Source: Cupriavidus plantarum
GTDB taxonomy: Bacteria; Pseudomonadota; Gammaproteobacteria; Burkholderiales; Burkholderiaceae
Direction of reading: 5' to 3'
Length of the DNA stretch: 64,000 nt
NCBI RefSeq assembly: GCF_905397285.1
Contig: NZ_CAJPUX010000007.1
Location: 1 to 64,000, forward strand
Numbering within the stretch: position 1 is the first letter of the stretch; each line of letters begins with the position of its first letter. The translations under genes were made by a program, and so were the position numbers. The notes below the pieces were generated by a model that saw only the letters and a program-made list of their open reading frames with translations, searched no databases and was not told where the DNA came from. Shown piece by piece: positions 16,507 to 25,521 of this stretch.

Positions 16507-17613
16507 TCAGTCGAACACCGGCGAATCGACGCCGAGGATCTTGTGCAGCTTCGGCGAAGTCGTCGTGTACTGCATGTGGATCTTCTTCTCGGGGAAGATG
16601 TACGGCGCGGCGCCAAACGCTGCCAGCGCGCACTCGTGGAAGCCCGACAGGATGAGCTTCTTCTTGCCCGGGTAGGTGTTGATGTCGCCCACCGCGAAGA
16701 TACCGGGGATGTTCGTCTGGAACTTCTCGGTATCCACCTTGATCTGCTTGCGCTCGAGGTCGAGGCCCCACTCGGCGATCGGGCCGAGCTTCGGCGACAG
16801 GCCGAAGAACACCAGCAGGTCGTCGAGCGGCAGACGGCGCGTCACGCCGTCGGCGCCGGCAACCTTGATCTCGGTGAGCACGCCGTCCTTCTCTTCATAG
16901 CCGCTGATCTGGCCGACCAGGAATTGCATTTCCATCTGGTCGCACAGTTCCTTCATCTTGGCTACCGAGGCAGGCGCCGCGCGGAAGCCGTCGCGACGGT
17001 GCAGCAGCACGATCGATTCGGCCTTGCCGTGGAGGTCCAGCGCCCAGTCGAGCGCGGAGTCGCCGCCGCCCACGATCACGAGATTGCGGCCGTGGAAGCG
17101 GCTCGGATCCTTCACGCGGTAGAACAGCTGCTTGCCGTCGAACTTGTCGATGCCTTCGACCTTCACCGTGCGCGGCTGGAACGAGCCCACGCCGGCGGCG
17201 ATGAAGATGGTCTTGGTCAGGAAGCGGGTTCCGAGCGAGGTCTCGACGAAGAAGCGGCCGTCTTCCTTGCGCTCCACGACGGTGACTTCCTGGCCCAGGT
17301 GGAAGGTCGGCTCGAACGGCTCGATCTGCTTGAGCAGGTTATCGGTCAGTTCCTGGCCCGTGCAGATGGGCACGGCGGGAATGTCGTAGATCGGCTTGTC
17401 CGGGTAGAGTTCGACGCACTGGCCGCCGACCACCTTGAGCGAGTCGATCACGTGCGCCTTGATCTCGAGCAGGCCCAGTTCGAAGACCTGGAAGAGACCG
17501 ACGGGGCCGGCACCCACGATCAGCGCGTCGATTTCCAGCGGCTGGCCGCCGGCGTTGCCACCGTTGCCTTGCTGCGTCGCGTCGGCCACGGGATTGGGAA
17601 TGCTCAAGTCCAT
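16507..17613 (-). CDS. Ferredoxin-NADP reductase, thioredoxin-reductase-like (YumC type)
   Basis: The 368-residue flavoprotein has an FAD-binding GAGPVG (34-39) and an NADP-binding GGGDSA (182-187). It lacks the CxxC redox pair of thioredoxin reductase; only a single Cys66 appears in GGQCVELYPDKPIYDIP, as in YumC-type ferredoxin-NADP reductases. The first 25 or so residues are a Gly/Gln-rich extension. The gene lies 88 bp downstream of fdxA on the same strand, so FdxA is the likely electron partner. Confidence 0.92.
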   Translation of the reverse strand: MDLSIPNPVADATQQGNGGNAGGQPLEIDALIVGAGPVGLFQVFELGLLEIKAHVIDSLKVVGGQCVELYPDKPIYDIPAVPICTGQELTDNLLKQIEPFEPTFHLGQEVTVVERKEDGRFFVETSLGTRFLTKTIFIAAGVGSFQPRTVKVEGIDKFDGKQLFYRVKDPSRFHGRNLVIVGGGDSALDWALDLHGKAESIVLLHRRDGFRAAPASVAKMKELCDQMEMQFLVGQISGYEEKDGVLTEIKVAGADGVTRRLPLDDLLVFFGLSPKLGPIAEWGLDLERKQIKVDTEKFQTNIPGIFAVGDINTYPGKKKLILSGFHECALAAFGAAPYIFPEKKIHMQYTTTSPKLHKILGVDSPVFD

Positions 17614-17701
17614 ATTCGTCCTGATACGTTGTGGGCGCCTGGGCGCCCGGCATTGCGGGAAAGCGCGTGGGGACGGCTTTCGTATTGCTGTTGAGTTGGT
17701 C

Positions 17702-18025
17702 TTAGCGCTGCAGGTACTGCAGCTTGTCCGTGGCGTCCTTCCACTCCTCGGCTTCGGGCAGCGGTGCCTTGGTCTTGGTGATGGACGGCCAGCTGCGGGA
17801 CAGTTCGGCGTTCAGTTCGATGAAGTGCTGCTGATCGCCGGGCACGTCTTCCTCGGCGTAAATCGCGTTCACCGGGCACTCGGCCACGCACACGGCGCAA
17901 TCGATGCATTCGTCGGGGTCGATGGCCAGGAAGTTCGGGCCTTCGCGGAAACAATCGACCGGACACACATCAACGCAGTCGGTATAGCGGCAACGGATGC
18001 AGGAGTCGGTGACAACGTGAGTCAT
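17702..18025 (-). CDS. fdxA: 7Fe ferredoxin FdxA
   Basis: The 107-residue ferredoxin has the Azotobacter-type cysteine pattern for one [3Fe-4S] and one [4Fe-4S] cluster: Cys9, Cys17, Cys21 followed by Pro, then Cys40, Cys43, Cys46 and Cys50 followed by Pro. Cys12 and Cys25 are extra. The ATG at 18025 gives the exact usual length and the typical MTHVVTDSCI start; a longer frame upstream has no support. It probably passes electrons from NADPH through the reductase gene that follows it. Confidence 0.96.
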   Translation of the reverse strand: MTHVVTDSCIRCRYTDCVDVCPVDCFREGPNFLAIDPDECIDCAVCVAECPVNAIYAEEDVPGDQQHFIELNAELSRSWPSITKTKAPLPEAEEWKDATDKLQYLQR

Positions 18026-18342
18026 TTCGGTTCCAGAAAAACGGGCGGTCTTCGATGGGAAACTGTTTGGGCCACTTGGTTGGGGCACTCGTCACTTGTG
18101 AATGACTTTAATGCGCGGACGAGCGCGGGCCGTGGCCTTTCAAAGACCGCTATTGTAGCCGAGCCTTCCGGCAAGGATAGCCACTCTATATAGCCAGGTC
18201 AGACAGTTTTCTTATTTCTTTATGTGCTTCCGGTGCAAAACCGCCCTGGAAGCCGCCTCGGACCGTGCATTCCGGACATTCGGCGAGTGATTCCAGCCTA
18301 CTATTCCCTTATATTTGCCGGGTCTTTCAGGAGTTTCGCCCG
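18026..18342. other. Divergent intergenic region fdxA / small exported protein
   Basis: The 317-base spacer separates fdxA (-) from the next gene (+). No gene fits. An extended -10-like GGCTACAAT is seen on the - strand near 18150 without a good -35, and an AT-richer patch lies at 18180-18225. No confident promoter or binding site can be named. Confidence 0.4.
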
Positions 18343-18897
18343 ATGCCGTTTTTCGCCCGCGCACGCGGGATGCCCATTCTCGCGCCGTTTGTCGCTTCGT
18401 TTGTCGCTCCGCTCGTTGCTGCCTTCGCCGCTGCCTTTGCCGCTGCCTTTGCCAATGCCTGCGCGGCCCAGACGCTGGCCGTCTCCAACACGACGGACAG
18501 CGTCGTGGCGCGGCTGGTGGCCTCCCGCGCGCGCGGGGATCAGCCCGTGATGCTATCCACGCTGACTTCGTTCGAATGGGACAGCTTCAGCGTCATCCGC
18601 GTCCCGGCGGGGGAAAGCATGGCGAACTGCGGGCGCCAGGGATTTCTGCCGTGCGGGCCGGAGCTCCGCCCGTCGCCGGACAGCGTGGTGCAGGTGCTGC
18701 AGTTCGACCGCAATGGCGAACCGGTCTACGAAGAGCGCATCATGGCTGCCTCGGGTCGGTTTGCCGACCCGTTGCCCAACGCGGTGCCCCGCGCGCATGC
18801 CACGCTCGTCTCCTGTCCGGGCCCGACGCGACAGCCCGTATGGTGCCTCAAGCCGTACGGTCCCCGGCCCGCGCAGCGCTTCCTCGACGGCGGCTGA
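18343..18897 (+). CDS. Small exported protein of unknown function
   Basis: I do not recognise this 184-residue protein. The ATG at 18343 has CAGGAG 9 bases upstream. The N-terminus is hydrophobic and repetitive (Phe/Val/Ala, FVASFVAPLVAAFAAAFAAA) and ends in ACAAQ, which looks like a signal peptide cut near residue 45. The mature part of about 140 residues has four cysteines (CGRQ, PCGP, SCPG, WCLK) that could form two disulfides, as expected in the periplasm. It is followed 76 bp later by pncB and is not obviously related to it. Confidence 0.7.
   Translation: MPFFARARGMPILAPFVASFVAPLVAAFAAAFAAAFANACAAQTLAVSNTTDSVVARLVASRARGDQPVMLSTLTSFEWDSFSVIRVPAGESMANCGRQGFLPCGPELRPSPDSVVQVLQFDRNGEPVYEERIMAASGRFADPLPNAVPRAHATLVSCPGPTRQPVWCLKPYGPRPAQRFLDGG
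18421..18456 (+). repeat. 12-bp in-frame repeat in a signal-peptide region
   Basis: Three near-identical units of GCCTTTGCCGCT (18421-18432, 18433-18444, 18445-18456) encode AFAA repeats in the hydrophobic N-terminus. Confidence 0.75.
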
Positions 18898-18973
18898 CTT
18901 CGGTTAGCATGTCTGCCTCCGCGGGCGCTGGCCCGCTACCGCTTCCCGGCCTGCCCGGTCCGCAAAGTTCGTT

Positions 18974-20149
18974 ATGATCATTCGCTCGCTGCTCGACACC
19001 GACCTGTACAAGTTCACGATGATGCAGGTGGTGCTGCACCACTTTCCGCAAGCGCAGGTCGAGTACCGGTTCAAGTGCCGCAACAAGGTGGACCTGACGC
19101 CGTACGTGGACGATATCCGCGACGAAATCGCGCAACTTTGCGAGCTGCGCTTCACGGAAGAGGAACTCGACTACCTGCGCGGGATGCGCTTTATCAAGAG
19201 CGACTTTGTCGACTTCCTCGCGCTGTTCCACCTGAATCAGAAGTACGTGACCGTGGCGCCGTCGGCGACCGGGAACGGGGAGATCGACATCACGATTCGC
19301 GGCCCGTGGCTGCACACGATCCTGTTCGAGGTGCCGCTGCTCGCGATCGTCAACGAGGTCTACTTCCGCCGCACGCAGCCCGAGGCCGATCTCGCGGAAG
19401 GGCGCCGACGCCTCGAAGCCAAGCTCGCGCTGCTGCAGGCGCCGCCGTACGCGGACTGCATCATCGCGGACTACGGCACGCGCCGCCGCTTCTCGCGCGA
19501 CTGGCAGGAAGAGGTGCTGCTCGCCACGCGAGAGATGCTGGGCCCGCAGCTCGCGGGCACGAGCAACGTCCACTTCGCGCGGCTGCACAACATGACGCCG
19601 CTCGGCACGATGGCGCACGAGTATCTGCAGGCCTGCCAGGCGCTCGGCCCGCGGCTGCGCGATTCGCAGGTGTTCGCGCTCGAGAACTGGGCGCGCGAGT
19701 ACCGCGGCGACCTCGGGATCGCGTTGTCGGATACGTACGGCTTCGACGCGTTCCTGCGCGACTTCGACCTGTATTTCTGCAAGCTGTTCGATGGCGTGCG
19801 CCATGACTCGGGCGATCCGCTCGAATGGGGCGAACGCATGCTCGCGCACTACGTCGACAATCGCGTCGATCCGCGCGGCAAGACGCTGATCTTCAGCGAC
19901 AGCCTGAATATCCCGAAGGTAATCGAACTTTACGAACGATTCCGCGGCCGGTGCCGCCTCGCCTTTGGCGTCGGCACGAACCTGACGAACGACCTCGGCT
20001 ACACGCCGCTGCAGATCGTGATCAAGATGGTGCGCTGCAATGGACAGCCCGTGGCCAAGCTGTCGGACACGCCCGAGAAGACGATGTGCGACGACCCTGG
20101 CTATCTCGCCTACCTCCGTCAGGTGTTCACGGTTCAGCGCGGCGCTTAG
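18974..20149 (+). CDS. pncB: Nicotinate phosphoribosyltransferase
   Basis: PncB makes nicotinate mononucleotide from nicotinate and PRPP in NAD salvage. The 391-residue protein opens with the hallmark LLDTDLYKFTMMQ, and carries RHDSGDPLEWGE, IFSDSLN and FGVGTNLTNDLG, which form the active site. Full length for the bacterial class. Confidence 0.97.
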   Translation: MIIRSLLDTDLYKFTMMQVVLHHFPQAQVEYRFKCRNKVDLTPYVDDIRDEIAQLCELRFTEEELDYLRGMRFIKSDFVDFLALFHLNQKYVTVAPSATGNGEIDITIRGPWLHTILFEVPLLAIVNEVYFRRTQPEADLAEGRRRLEAKLALLQAPPYADCIIADYGTRRRFSRDWQEEVLLATREMLGPQLAGTSNVHFARLHNMTPLGTMAHEYLQACQALGPRLRDSQVFALENWAREYRGDLGIALSDTYGFDAFLRDFDLYFCKLFDGVRHDSGDPLEWGERMLAHYVDNRVDPRGKTLIFSDSLNIPKVIELYERFRGRCRLAFGVGTNLTNDLGYTPLQIVIKMVRCNGQPVAKLSDTPEKTMCDDPGYLAYLRQVFTVQRGA

Positions 20150-20259
20150 GATTATTCATCGCGCCCCGGGCGTAAGCGCGGCCTGCGCGCGGTTGCGCGG
20201 GCCTATAATCGCCCGACCGCATCCGCTGACGTTATTCTGCTCACGTTATCCGCCCGCTC

Positions 20260-20946
20260 ATGGACACTTCCGCCGCTCGCGACCGAATTCTTGCCCGCAT
20301 CCGCGCCGCCCAGGGTCGTTCGCCGAACGTCGGGCCGGGCGAGCGCCAGGCCGTCGCCGATTACCTCGACCGGCATCCGCAGGGCCCGCAGCCCGCGCTC
20401 GGCGACGACATCGTGCAGGTGTTCGCGGAGCAGGCGCAGAAGATGGCGTCGACCGTGGATCGCGTTGCCACGCTGGCCGACGTGCCGGCCGCCGCCGCGC
20501 ATTATCTGGAAGGGTTGAACCTGCCGCGGCGTGCCATCGCATGGGAAACGCTCGGCGAGCTGCCATGGTCGGCCCATGGCCTCGATGTCGAGGTACGGCC
20601 GCCCGTGCGCGATGCGCGGGGCGATCTCGAGCATGGCGACCTCGTCGGCCTCACCGGCTGTTTCTGCGCGATCGCGGAGACGGGGTCCCTGATGCTGTTG
20701 TCCGGACCCGAGACCTATGCGTCCGCGGCGCTGCTGCCTGAAACGCATATCGCCGTGGTGCCGGTCTCGCGCATCGTCGCGAATCTCGAGGCCGCGTTTG
20801 TGCTGATGCGCGCGGAGCGCGGGCAGTTGCCGCGCGCCACCAACGTCATCAGCGGGCCCTCGCGCACGGCCGATATCGAGCAGTCGCTCGTGCTGGGCGC
20901 GCATGGGCCGTATCGGGTGCACGTGATCCTCGTGGACGAGGCATAG
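20260..20946 (+). CDS. lutC: LutC/YkgG-type LUD domain protein
   Basis: The 228-residue protein has the LUD domain: after a helical N-terminal region come LTGCFCAIAETGSLMLL, HIAVVPVSRIV and ATNVISGPSRTADIEQSLVLGAHGP, the last being diagnostic of LutC. LutC normally works with the iron-sulfur proteins LutA and LutB to oxidise L-lactate to pyruvate. Neither partner gene is next to it here, so it is solitary in this window. A TATAAT at 20204-20209 may be its -10 element, with a poor -35. Confidence 0.9.
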   Translation: MDTSAARDRILARIRAAQGRSPNVGPGERQAVADYLDRHPQGPQPALGDDIVQVFAEQAQKMASTVDRVATLADVPAAAAHYLEGLNLPRRAIAWETLGELPWSAHGLDVEVRPPVRDARGDLEHGDLVGLTGCFCAIAETGSLMLLSGPETYASAALLPETHIAVVPVSRIVANLEAAFVLMRAERGQLPRATNVISGPSRTADIEQSLVLGAHGPYRVHVILVDEA

Positions 20947-20955
20947 CGCGCTTGT

Positions 20956-20973
20956 ACCGCTATTTTTAGCGGT
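20956..20973 (+). terminator. Short hairpin after lutC
   Basis: A 7-bp perfect stem ACCGCTA/TAGCGGT with a TTTT loop lies 10 bp past the lutC stop and is followed by TCTGT. It could be a weak terminator. Confidence 0.4.
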
Positions 20974-21055
20974 TCTGTGATGCCTATTTTCAGACCAGTC
21001 TCATAGGGCTTTGCTTTACACTGGGCCTTCCTTATGTCACAGGAAAGGCCTGCCG

Positions 21056-22525
21056 ATGACGGTCGCCGTCTCCCGTTTCTCTTTGCGTGCCCTGGCTCTT
21101 GCTGTTGCCCGTGTCCTGGCCGTCGGCCTTTGCATGAGTGTCCTGCCGTCGTTCGCCCATGCAGCAGATGTCGACGGCGCCGCGCTGTCGCCGCTGTGGG
21201 GACTCCCGTTCGCGGGCATCCTGCTCTCCATCGCGCTGTGCCCGCTCGTGATGCCATCGGTGTGGCACCACCATTACGGCAAGATCGCGGCGGGGTGGGG
21301 CGCGTTGTTCCTCGTGCCGTTCGCGCTCGCGTTCGGCGCGCATGCGGCGGCCGCCAATGTCGTGCATGCGCTGTTCGCGGAGTACCTGCCGTTCATCGTG
21401 CTGCTGACCGCGCTCTACGTGGTCGCGGGCGGCATCTGCGTGCGCGGCAATCTGCATGGCTCGCCGAAGCTCAATACGTTCCTGCTCGGACTCGGCACGG
21501 TGCTGGCCAGCGTGATGGGCACGACGGGCGCGGCCATGCTGCTGATCCGTCCGCTGCTGCGCGCGAACGACAACCGGCGCCACGTCGCGCACGTCGTCGT
21601 ATTCTTCATCTTCCTCGTGGCGAACGCGGGCGGCGCACTGACGCCGCTCGGCGATCCACCGCTGTTCCTGGGCTTCCTGAAGGGTGTCGATTTCTTCTGG
21701 ACGCTGCGGCACATCCTGCCCGAGACGCTGTTGCTGTGGGGTGTGCTGCTCGTGCTGTTCTACTTCATCGACCGGCACTACTACGTCAATCGTGAAGAGC
21801 TTCTGCCGAGCGATCCCACCCCCGATTCGGAAGGGCCTCGGGCCGGAATTCGTCTCGAGGGCAAGGCGAACTTCGCCCTGCTGGTCGCCGTGGTCGCGCT
21901 CGTGCTGATGAGCGGCTTGTGGAAGCCCGGCATCGTGTTCGACATCCTGGGCACCGAGGTGCCCCTGCAGGCAGCCGTGCGCGATGGGCTGCTCATCGCC
22001 GTCACGCTGGTCTCGCTGGCCGTGACGCCACGCACCGCGCGCGCGGGAAACGAATTCAACTGGGAACCGATGCTCGAGGTCGGCAAGCTGTTCGCGGGCA
22101 TTTTCCTGACGATCATCCCAGTCATCGCGATGCTGCGCGCGGGCACGGACGGGGCGTTCGCGGGCGTGATCCGCATGGTCAGCGATCCCGCGGGGCAGCC
22201 GATCGACAGCATGTACTTCTGGGCGACGGGTATCCTGTCGTCGTTCCTTGACAATGCGCCGACGTATCTGGTGTTCTTCAATACCGCCGGCGGTGACCCG
22301 GCCACGCTGATGACGCGCGACGCGTCGACGCTGGCCGCCATTTCGGCAGGTGCCGTGTTCATGGGCGCCAATACCTATATCGGCAACGCGCCGAACCTCA
22401 TGGTGAAGGCAATCGCGGAAAGCCGTGGCGTGCGCATGCCGAGCTTTTTCGGCTACATGGCATGGTCCGGGGCGATCCTGTTGCCAATCTTCTTCGTGAT
22501 GACGTTTCTCTTCTTCCACGTGTGA
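21056..22525 (+). CDS. NhaD/UIT-like sodium:proton antiporter family protein
   Basis: The 489-residue protein has a signal-like first hydrophobic segment ending near AHAAD and at least ten more membrane helices. It resembles the NhaD-like branch of the ion transporter superfamily: the first repeat has GTTGAAMLLIRPLLRAN and LTPLGDPPLFLGFLKGVDFFW, and the second has SSFLDNAPTYLVFF and GAVFMGANTYIGNAPNLMVKAIAE. Na+/H+ exchange is likely, but an organic-acid substrate cannot be ruled out. The ATG at 21056 is supported by AGGAAAGG 7 bases upstream. The next gene starts 5 bp after the stop. Confidence 0.88.
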   Translation: MTVAVSRFSLRALALAVARVLAVGLCMSVLPSFAHAADVDGAALSPLWGLPFAGILLSIALCPLVMPSVWHHHYGKIAAGWGALFLVPFALAFGAHAAAANVVHALFAEYLPFIVLLTALYVVAGGICVRGNLHGSPKLNTFLLGLGTVLASVMGTTGAAMLLIRPLLRANDNRRHVAHVVVFFIFLVANAGGALTPLGDPPLFLGFLKGVDFFWTLRHILPETLLLWGVLLVLFYFIDRHYYVNREELLPSDPTPDSEGPRAGIRLEGKANFALLVAVVALVLMSGLWKPGIVFDILGTEVPLQAAVRDGLLIAVTLVSLAVTPRTARAGNEFNWEPMLEVGKLFAGIFLTIIPVIAMLRAGTDGAFAGVIRMVSDPAGQPIDSMYFWATGILSSFLDNAPTYLVFFNTAGGDPATLMTRDASTLAAISAGAVFMGANTYIGNAPNLMVKAIAESRGVRMPSFFGYMAWSGAILLPIFFVMTFLFFHV

Positions 22526-22530
22526 GCGCA

Positions 22531-23526
22531 ATGAAGCCATCCATCCTCGTGACGCGCGCGATCTTTCCCGATGTGATCGATCGCCTGGCGCAGTATTTCG
22601 ATGTCGACAGCAACCAGGAAGACGCGGTGCTCGACGCGGCCGCGCTGCGCGAGCGGCTGGCCGGCAAGGCGGGTGTGCTCGCCAATGCGGCGGACCGTAT
22701 CGACGGCGCGCTCGTGTGCGCACTGCCGCAGTTGCGCGCCGTGTGCAACATGGCCGTGGGCTACAACAACCTGGACGTGCCCGCGCTGACGGCGGCTGGC
22801 GTCGTGGCGACGAACACGCCCGATGTGCTGACCGAGACCACCGCGGATTTCGGCTGGGCGTTGCTGATGGCCACCGCGCGGCGCGTGACGGAGTCCGAGC
22901 ACTATCTGCGCGCGGGCAAGTGGGAGCGCTGGAGCTACGACATGCTGGTCGGCATGGACGTGTTCGGCGCCACGCTCGGCATCCTTGGCATGGGCCGCAT
23001 CGGGCAGGCGATTGCGCGCCGCGCGTCGGGCTTCGGCATGCCCGTGATCTATCACAACCGCAGCCGGCTGCCGGCCGAGACCGAACAGCAACTCAACGCG
23101 CGTTACGTGACCAAGGACGAACTGCTCGCGCAGGCGGATCATCTGATCCTCGTGCTTCCGTACAGTCCGGAGAGCCATCATGCAATTGACGCAGCCGAAC
23201 TCGCGAAGATGAAGCCGACGGCCACGCTGATCAACCTCGCACGTGGCGGTATCGTGAACGATGCCGCGCTGGCGAACGCGCTGCGCGCGCGGCAGATCTT
23301 CGCGGCCGGTCTCGACGTGTTCGAAGGCGAGCCGAGCGTGCATCCCGATCTGCTGACCGTGCCGAATGTCGTGCTGACCCCGCATATCGCGAGCGCATCC
23401 GAAAAGACGCGGCGCGCGATGGCAACCCTCGCCGCTGACAATCTGATTGCCGCGCTCGACGCGGGACCGAACGCTGGGCATCCCCCGTCGGTCATCAATC
23501 CCGACGTCATGCCGCGTCGCCGCTGA
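22531..23526 (+). CDS. D-2-hydroxyacid dehydrogenase (glyoxylate/hydroxypyruvate reductase type)
   Basis: The 331-residue NAD(P)-dependent enzyme has the Rossmann motif LGMGRIGQAIARR (about 153-165), the substrate Arg in NLARGGIVND, and the catalytic Glu/His pair in DVFEGEPSVHP and LTPHIASA. It is closest by eye to the GyaR/GRHPR group. It starts 5 bp after the antiporter gene and is probably cotranscribed. The true substrate among glyoxylate, hydroxypyruvate and 2-ketogluconate cannot be told. Confidence 0.93.
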   Translation: MKPSILVTRAIFPDVIDRLAQYFDVDSNQEDAVLDAAALRERLAGKAGVLANAADRIDGALVCALPQLRAVCNMAVGYNNLDVPALTAAGVVATNTPDVLTETTADFGWALLMATARRVTESEHYLRAGKWERWSYDMLVGMDVFGATLGILGMGRIGQAIARRASGFGMPVIYHNRSRLPAETEQQLNARYVTKDELLAQADHLILVLPYSPESHHAIDAAELAKMKPTATLINLARGGIVNDAALANALRARQIFAAGLDVFEGEPSVHPDLLTVPNVVLTPHIASASEKTRRAMATLAADNLIAALDAGPNAGHPPSVINPDVMPRRR

Positions 23527-23560
23527 TTGCGTTCGAGTCTGAGTCGTCATCAAGGAAAGT

Positions 23561-25033
23561 ATGGACTGGCTGCAAATCCTGACGTTCTTCGTCGCGCTGA
23601 TCGGCGTGGCATTGCTCGTCGTCCTGCTCGCGCGCACGCGCGGCGCATCGCCGGAAGCCGAACTGGCACGCCTGCTGGCCGAGCTGCGTGGGCAGGTGCG
23701 CGACGATGCGTCGCGTGGCTTCGAGCGCGTGGAGCGCGAACTGCGCCATGAGATCGACGAAACCGCGCGCGCGAGCCGTGGCGAGGCAGGCCAGCAGATG
23801 ATGCGCCTGCAGCAGGCGCTATTGTCGCAACTGACCGAGATCGCGCGCTTGCAGAACAATCAGATCGACACGTTCGCGCAGCAGCTCGGCCGGCTGACGG
23901 AGTCGAACGAGCGCAGGCTCATCGAGGTGCGCGCGACCATCGAGCAGAAGCTGCGCGATATCGAGTCCAACAACGCGACGAAGCTCGAGGAGATGCGTCG
24001 CACGGTGGACGAGAAGCTCCACGCGACGCTCGAGCAGCGCCTGGGCGAGTCGTTCAAGCTCGTATCGGACCGTCTCGAGCAGGTGCATCGCGGCCTCGGC
24101 GAAATGCAGATGCTCGCCCAGGGCGTGGGCGACCTCAAGCGCGTGCTGACGAACGTGAAGACGCGCGGCACATGGGGCGAGGTACAGCTCGAGATGTTGC
24201 TCGAGCAGATGCTTACGTCGGAGCAGTTCGCGAAGAATGTCGAGACCGTGCGCAACTCGGGCGCGCGCGTGGAGTTCGCGATCCGGCTGCCGGGCAAGGA
24301 CGTGTACGGCGAATCGGTCTGGCTGCCGATCGACGCGAAGTTTCCGAAGGAGCAGTACGAGCGCCTCGTCGACGCGCAGGAGCGTGGCGACGTCGATGGT
24401 GTGGCCTCGGCGGGGCGCGAGCTCGAGGTGGCGCTGCGCGGCGAAGCGCAGAAGATCGCCGAGAAATATCTCTCGCCGCCGGCGACGACCGATTTCGCGA
24501 TTCTGTTCCTGCCGACCGAGGGGCTCTATGCCGAAGTCCTGCGGCGGCCCGGTCTGACCGACCTCCTTCAACGCAACTATCGCGTGACCGTGGCGGGGCC
24601 GACGACGCTGACCGCGTTGCTTAACAGCCTGCAGATGGGTTTTCGCACGCTGGCGCTGGAGAAACGTTCGAGCGAGGTATGGGAGGTGTTGGGCGCCGTC
24701 AAGACCGAGTTCGGCAAGTTTGGCGAGGTATTGGCCAAGACCCGCGATACGCTCGTACGCGCGGCGCGCAATATCGAGCAGGCGGAAGTGCGCACGCGGC
24801 AGATGGAGCGCAAGCTGCGCAATGTGGAAGCGTTACCGGGGGATCTGGCGGAACAACTGCTCGGTCGGCCCGAGGCCGCGGGGGGATTAGGGGCGTCGGA
24901 AGGGACGTCGATAGGATCCGCGACAGGATCCAAGACAGGATCCACGGCAGGGTCCACGGAAGGACCCACGGAACGACCCACAACCCAGTCAGCGGACGCC
25001 GCCGCGGAGCACGATCGCCGCGCAGCGGAATGA
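23561..25033 (+). CDS. rmuC: DNA recombination protein RmuC
   Basis: RmuC is a membrane-anchored, coiled-coil protein with a nuclease-like fold, linked to limiting DNA inversions. The 490-residue product has one N-terminal membrane helix (about 7-24), a long heptad-rich coiled coil (about 35-190), then the conserved core with TRGTWGEVQLEMLLEQML, VWLPIDAKFPKEQYERL and FLPTEGLYAEVLRRPGL. The C-terminal 45 or so residues are an unconserved Gly/Ser/Thr repeat tail encoded by a 12-bp tandem repeat. Confidence 0.95.
   Translation: MDWLQILTFFVALIGVALLVVLLARTRGASPEAELARLLAELRGQVRDDASRGFERVERELRHEIDETARASRGEAGQQMMRLQQALLSQLTEIARLQNNQIDTFAQQLGRLTESNERRLIEVRATIEQKLRDIESNNATKLEEMRRTVDEKLHATLEQRLGESFKLVSDRLEQVHRGLGEMQMLAQGVGDLKRVLTNVKTRGTWGEVQLEMLLEQMLTSEQFAKNVETVRNSGARVEFAIRLPGKDVYGESVWLPIDAKFPKEQYERLVDAQERGDVDGVASAGRELEVALRGEAQKIAEKYLSPPATTDFAILFLPTEGLYAEVLRRPGLTDLLQRNYRVTVAGPTTLTALLNSLQMGFRTLALEKRSSEVWEVLGAVKTEFGKFGEVLAKTRDTLVRAARNIEQAEVRTRQMERKLRNVEALPGDLAEQLLGRPEAAGGLGASEGTSIGSATGSKTGSTAGSTEGPTERPTTQSADAAAEHDRRAAE
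24908..24979 (+). repeat. 12-bp in-frame tandem repeat at the 3' end of rmuC
   Basis: Six consecutive 12-bp units ending GGATCC, GGATCC, GGATCC, GGGTCC, GGACCC and CGACCC encode the G-S-x-T-like tail. The first three are nearly identical and the rest are progressively diverged. Confidence 0.85.
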
Positions 25034-25037
25034 ACGG

Positions 25038-25313
25038 TCAGTCCTGCCGCGTCAATTCACGGACGTGGACTTCGATGCCGCCGAATCGGGCGGCCACCCA
25101 GTTGTACGCCTTGCAGCCCAGCCAGAGCAGGCCAAAGCCGATCAGCGCGTTAAGGATCAGTGCCGTGAAGACGGTGATGCCCGGCAGGTCGCCATAGCGG
25201 ACGAAGGCCACGAACAGGCCCATCGCCACGATCGGCACCGAGAAGCACAGATAGACCAGCACCAGCGCGCGGGCGGTCTTCACGGGGTGGAGGTATGCAA
25301 TCTCCTGGTTCAT
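25038..25313 (-). CDS. Small two-helix membrane protein of unknown function
   Basis: I do not recognise this 91-residue protein. It has two clear membrane helices (about residues 15-37 and 43-65) with a short polar loop (RYGDLPG) between them, and a soluble C-terminal tail. The ATG at 25313 is chosen because the longer frame upstream is Arg/Ser-rich and unlike a protein start. Its stop lies 4 bp from the convergent rmuC stop. Confidence 0.7.
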   Translation of the reverse strand: MNQEIAYLHPVKTARALVLVYLCFSVPIVAMGLFVAFVRYGDLPGITVFTALILNALIGFGLLWLGCKAYNWVAARFGGIEVHVRELTRQD

Positions 25314-25521
25314 GACGGCAATATGGGATGAGGAGGATGTACGAATTTTCGTGGTGCAAGTGTAGCGACTGCGTTTATGGCCGCATAGCCCGCCAACGGA
25401 GCGTACGCGTAATTCCAAGGTTTGGTGCGGTCACGCGGCGGGCGAATGGTGCACAAAAACGACAGATTTTCCTGAGCCGTCATCGATCATCGATTTTGGT
25501 GATCAATGGGACCGATCCATG

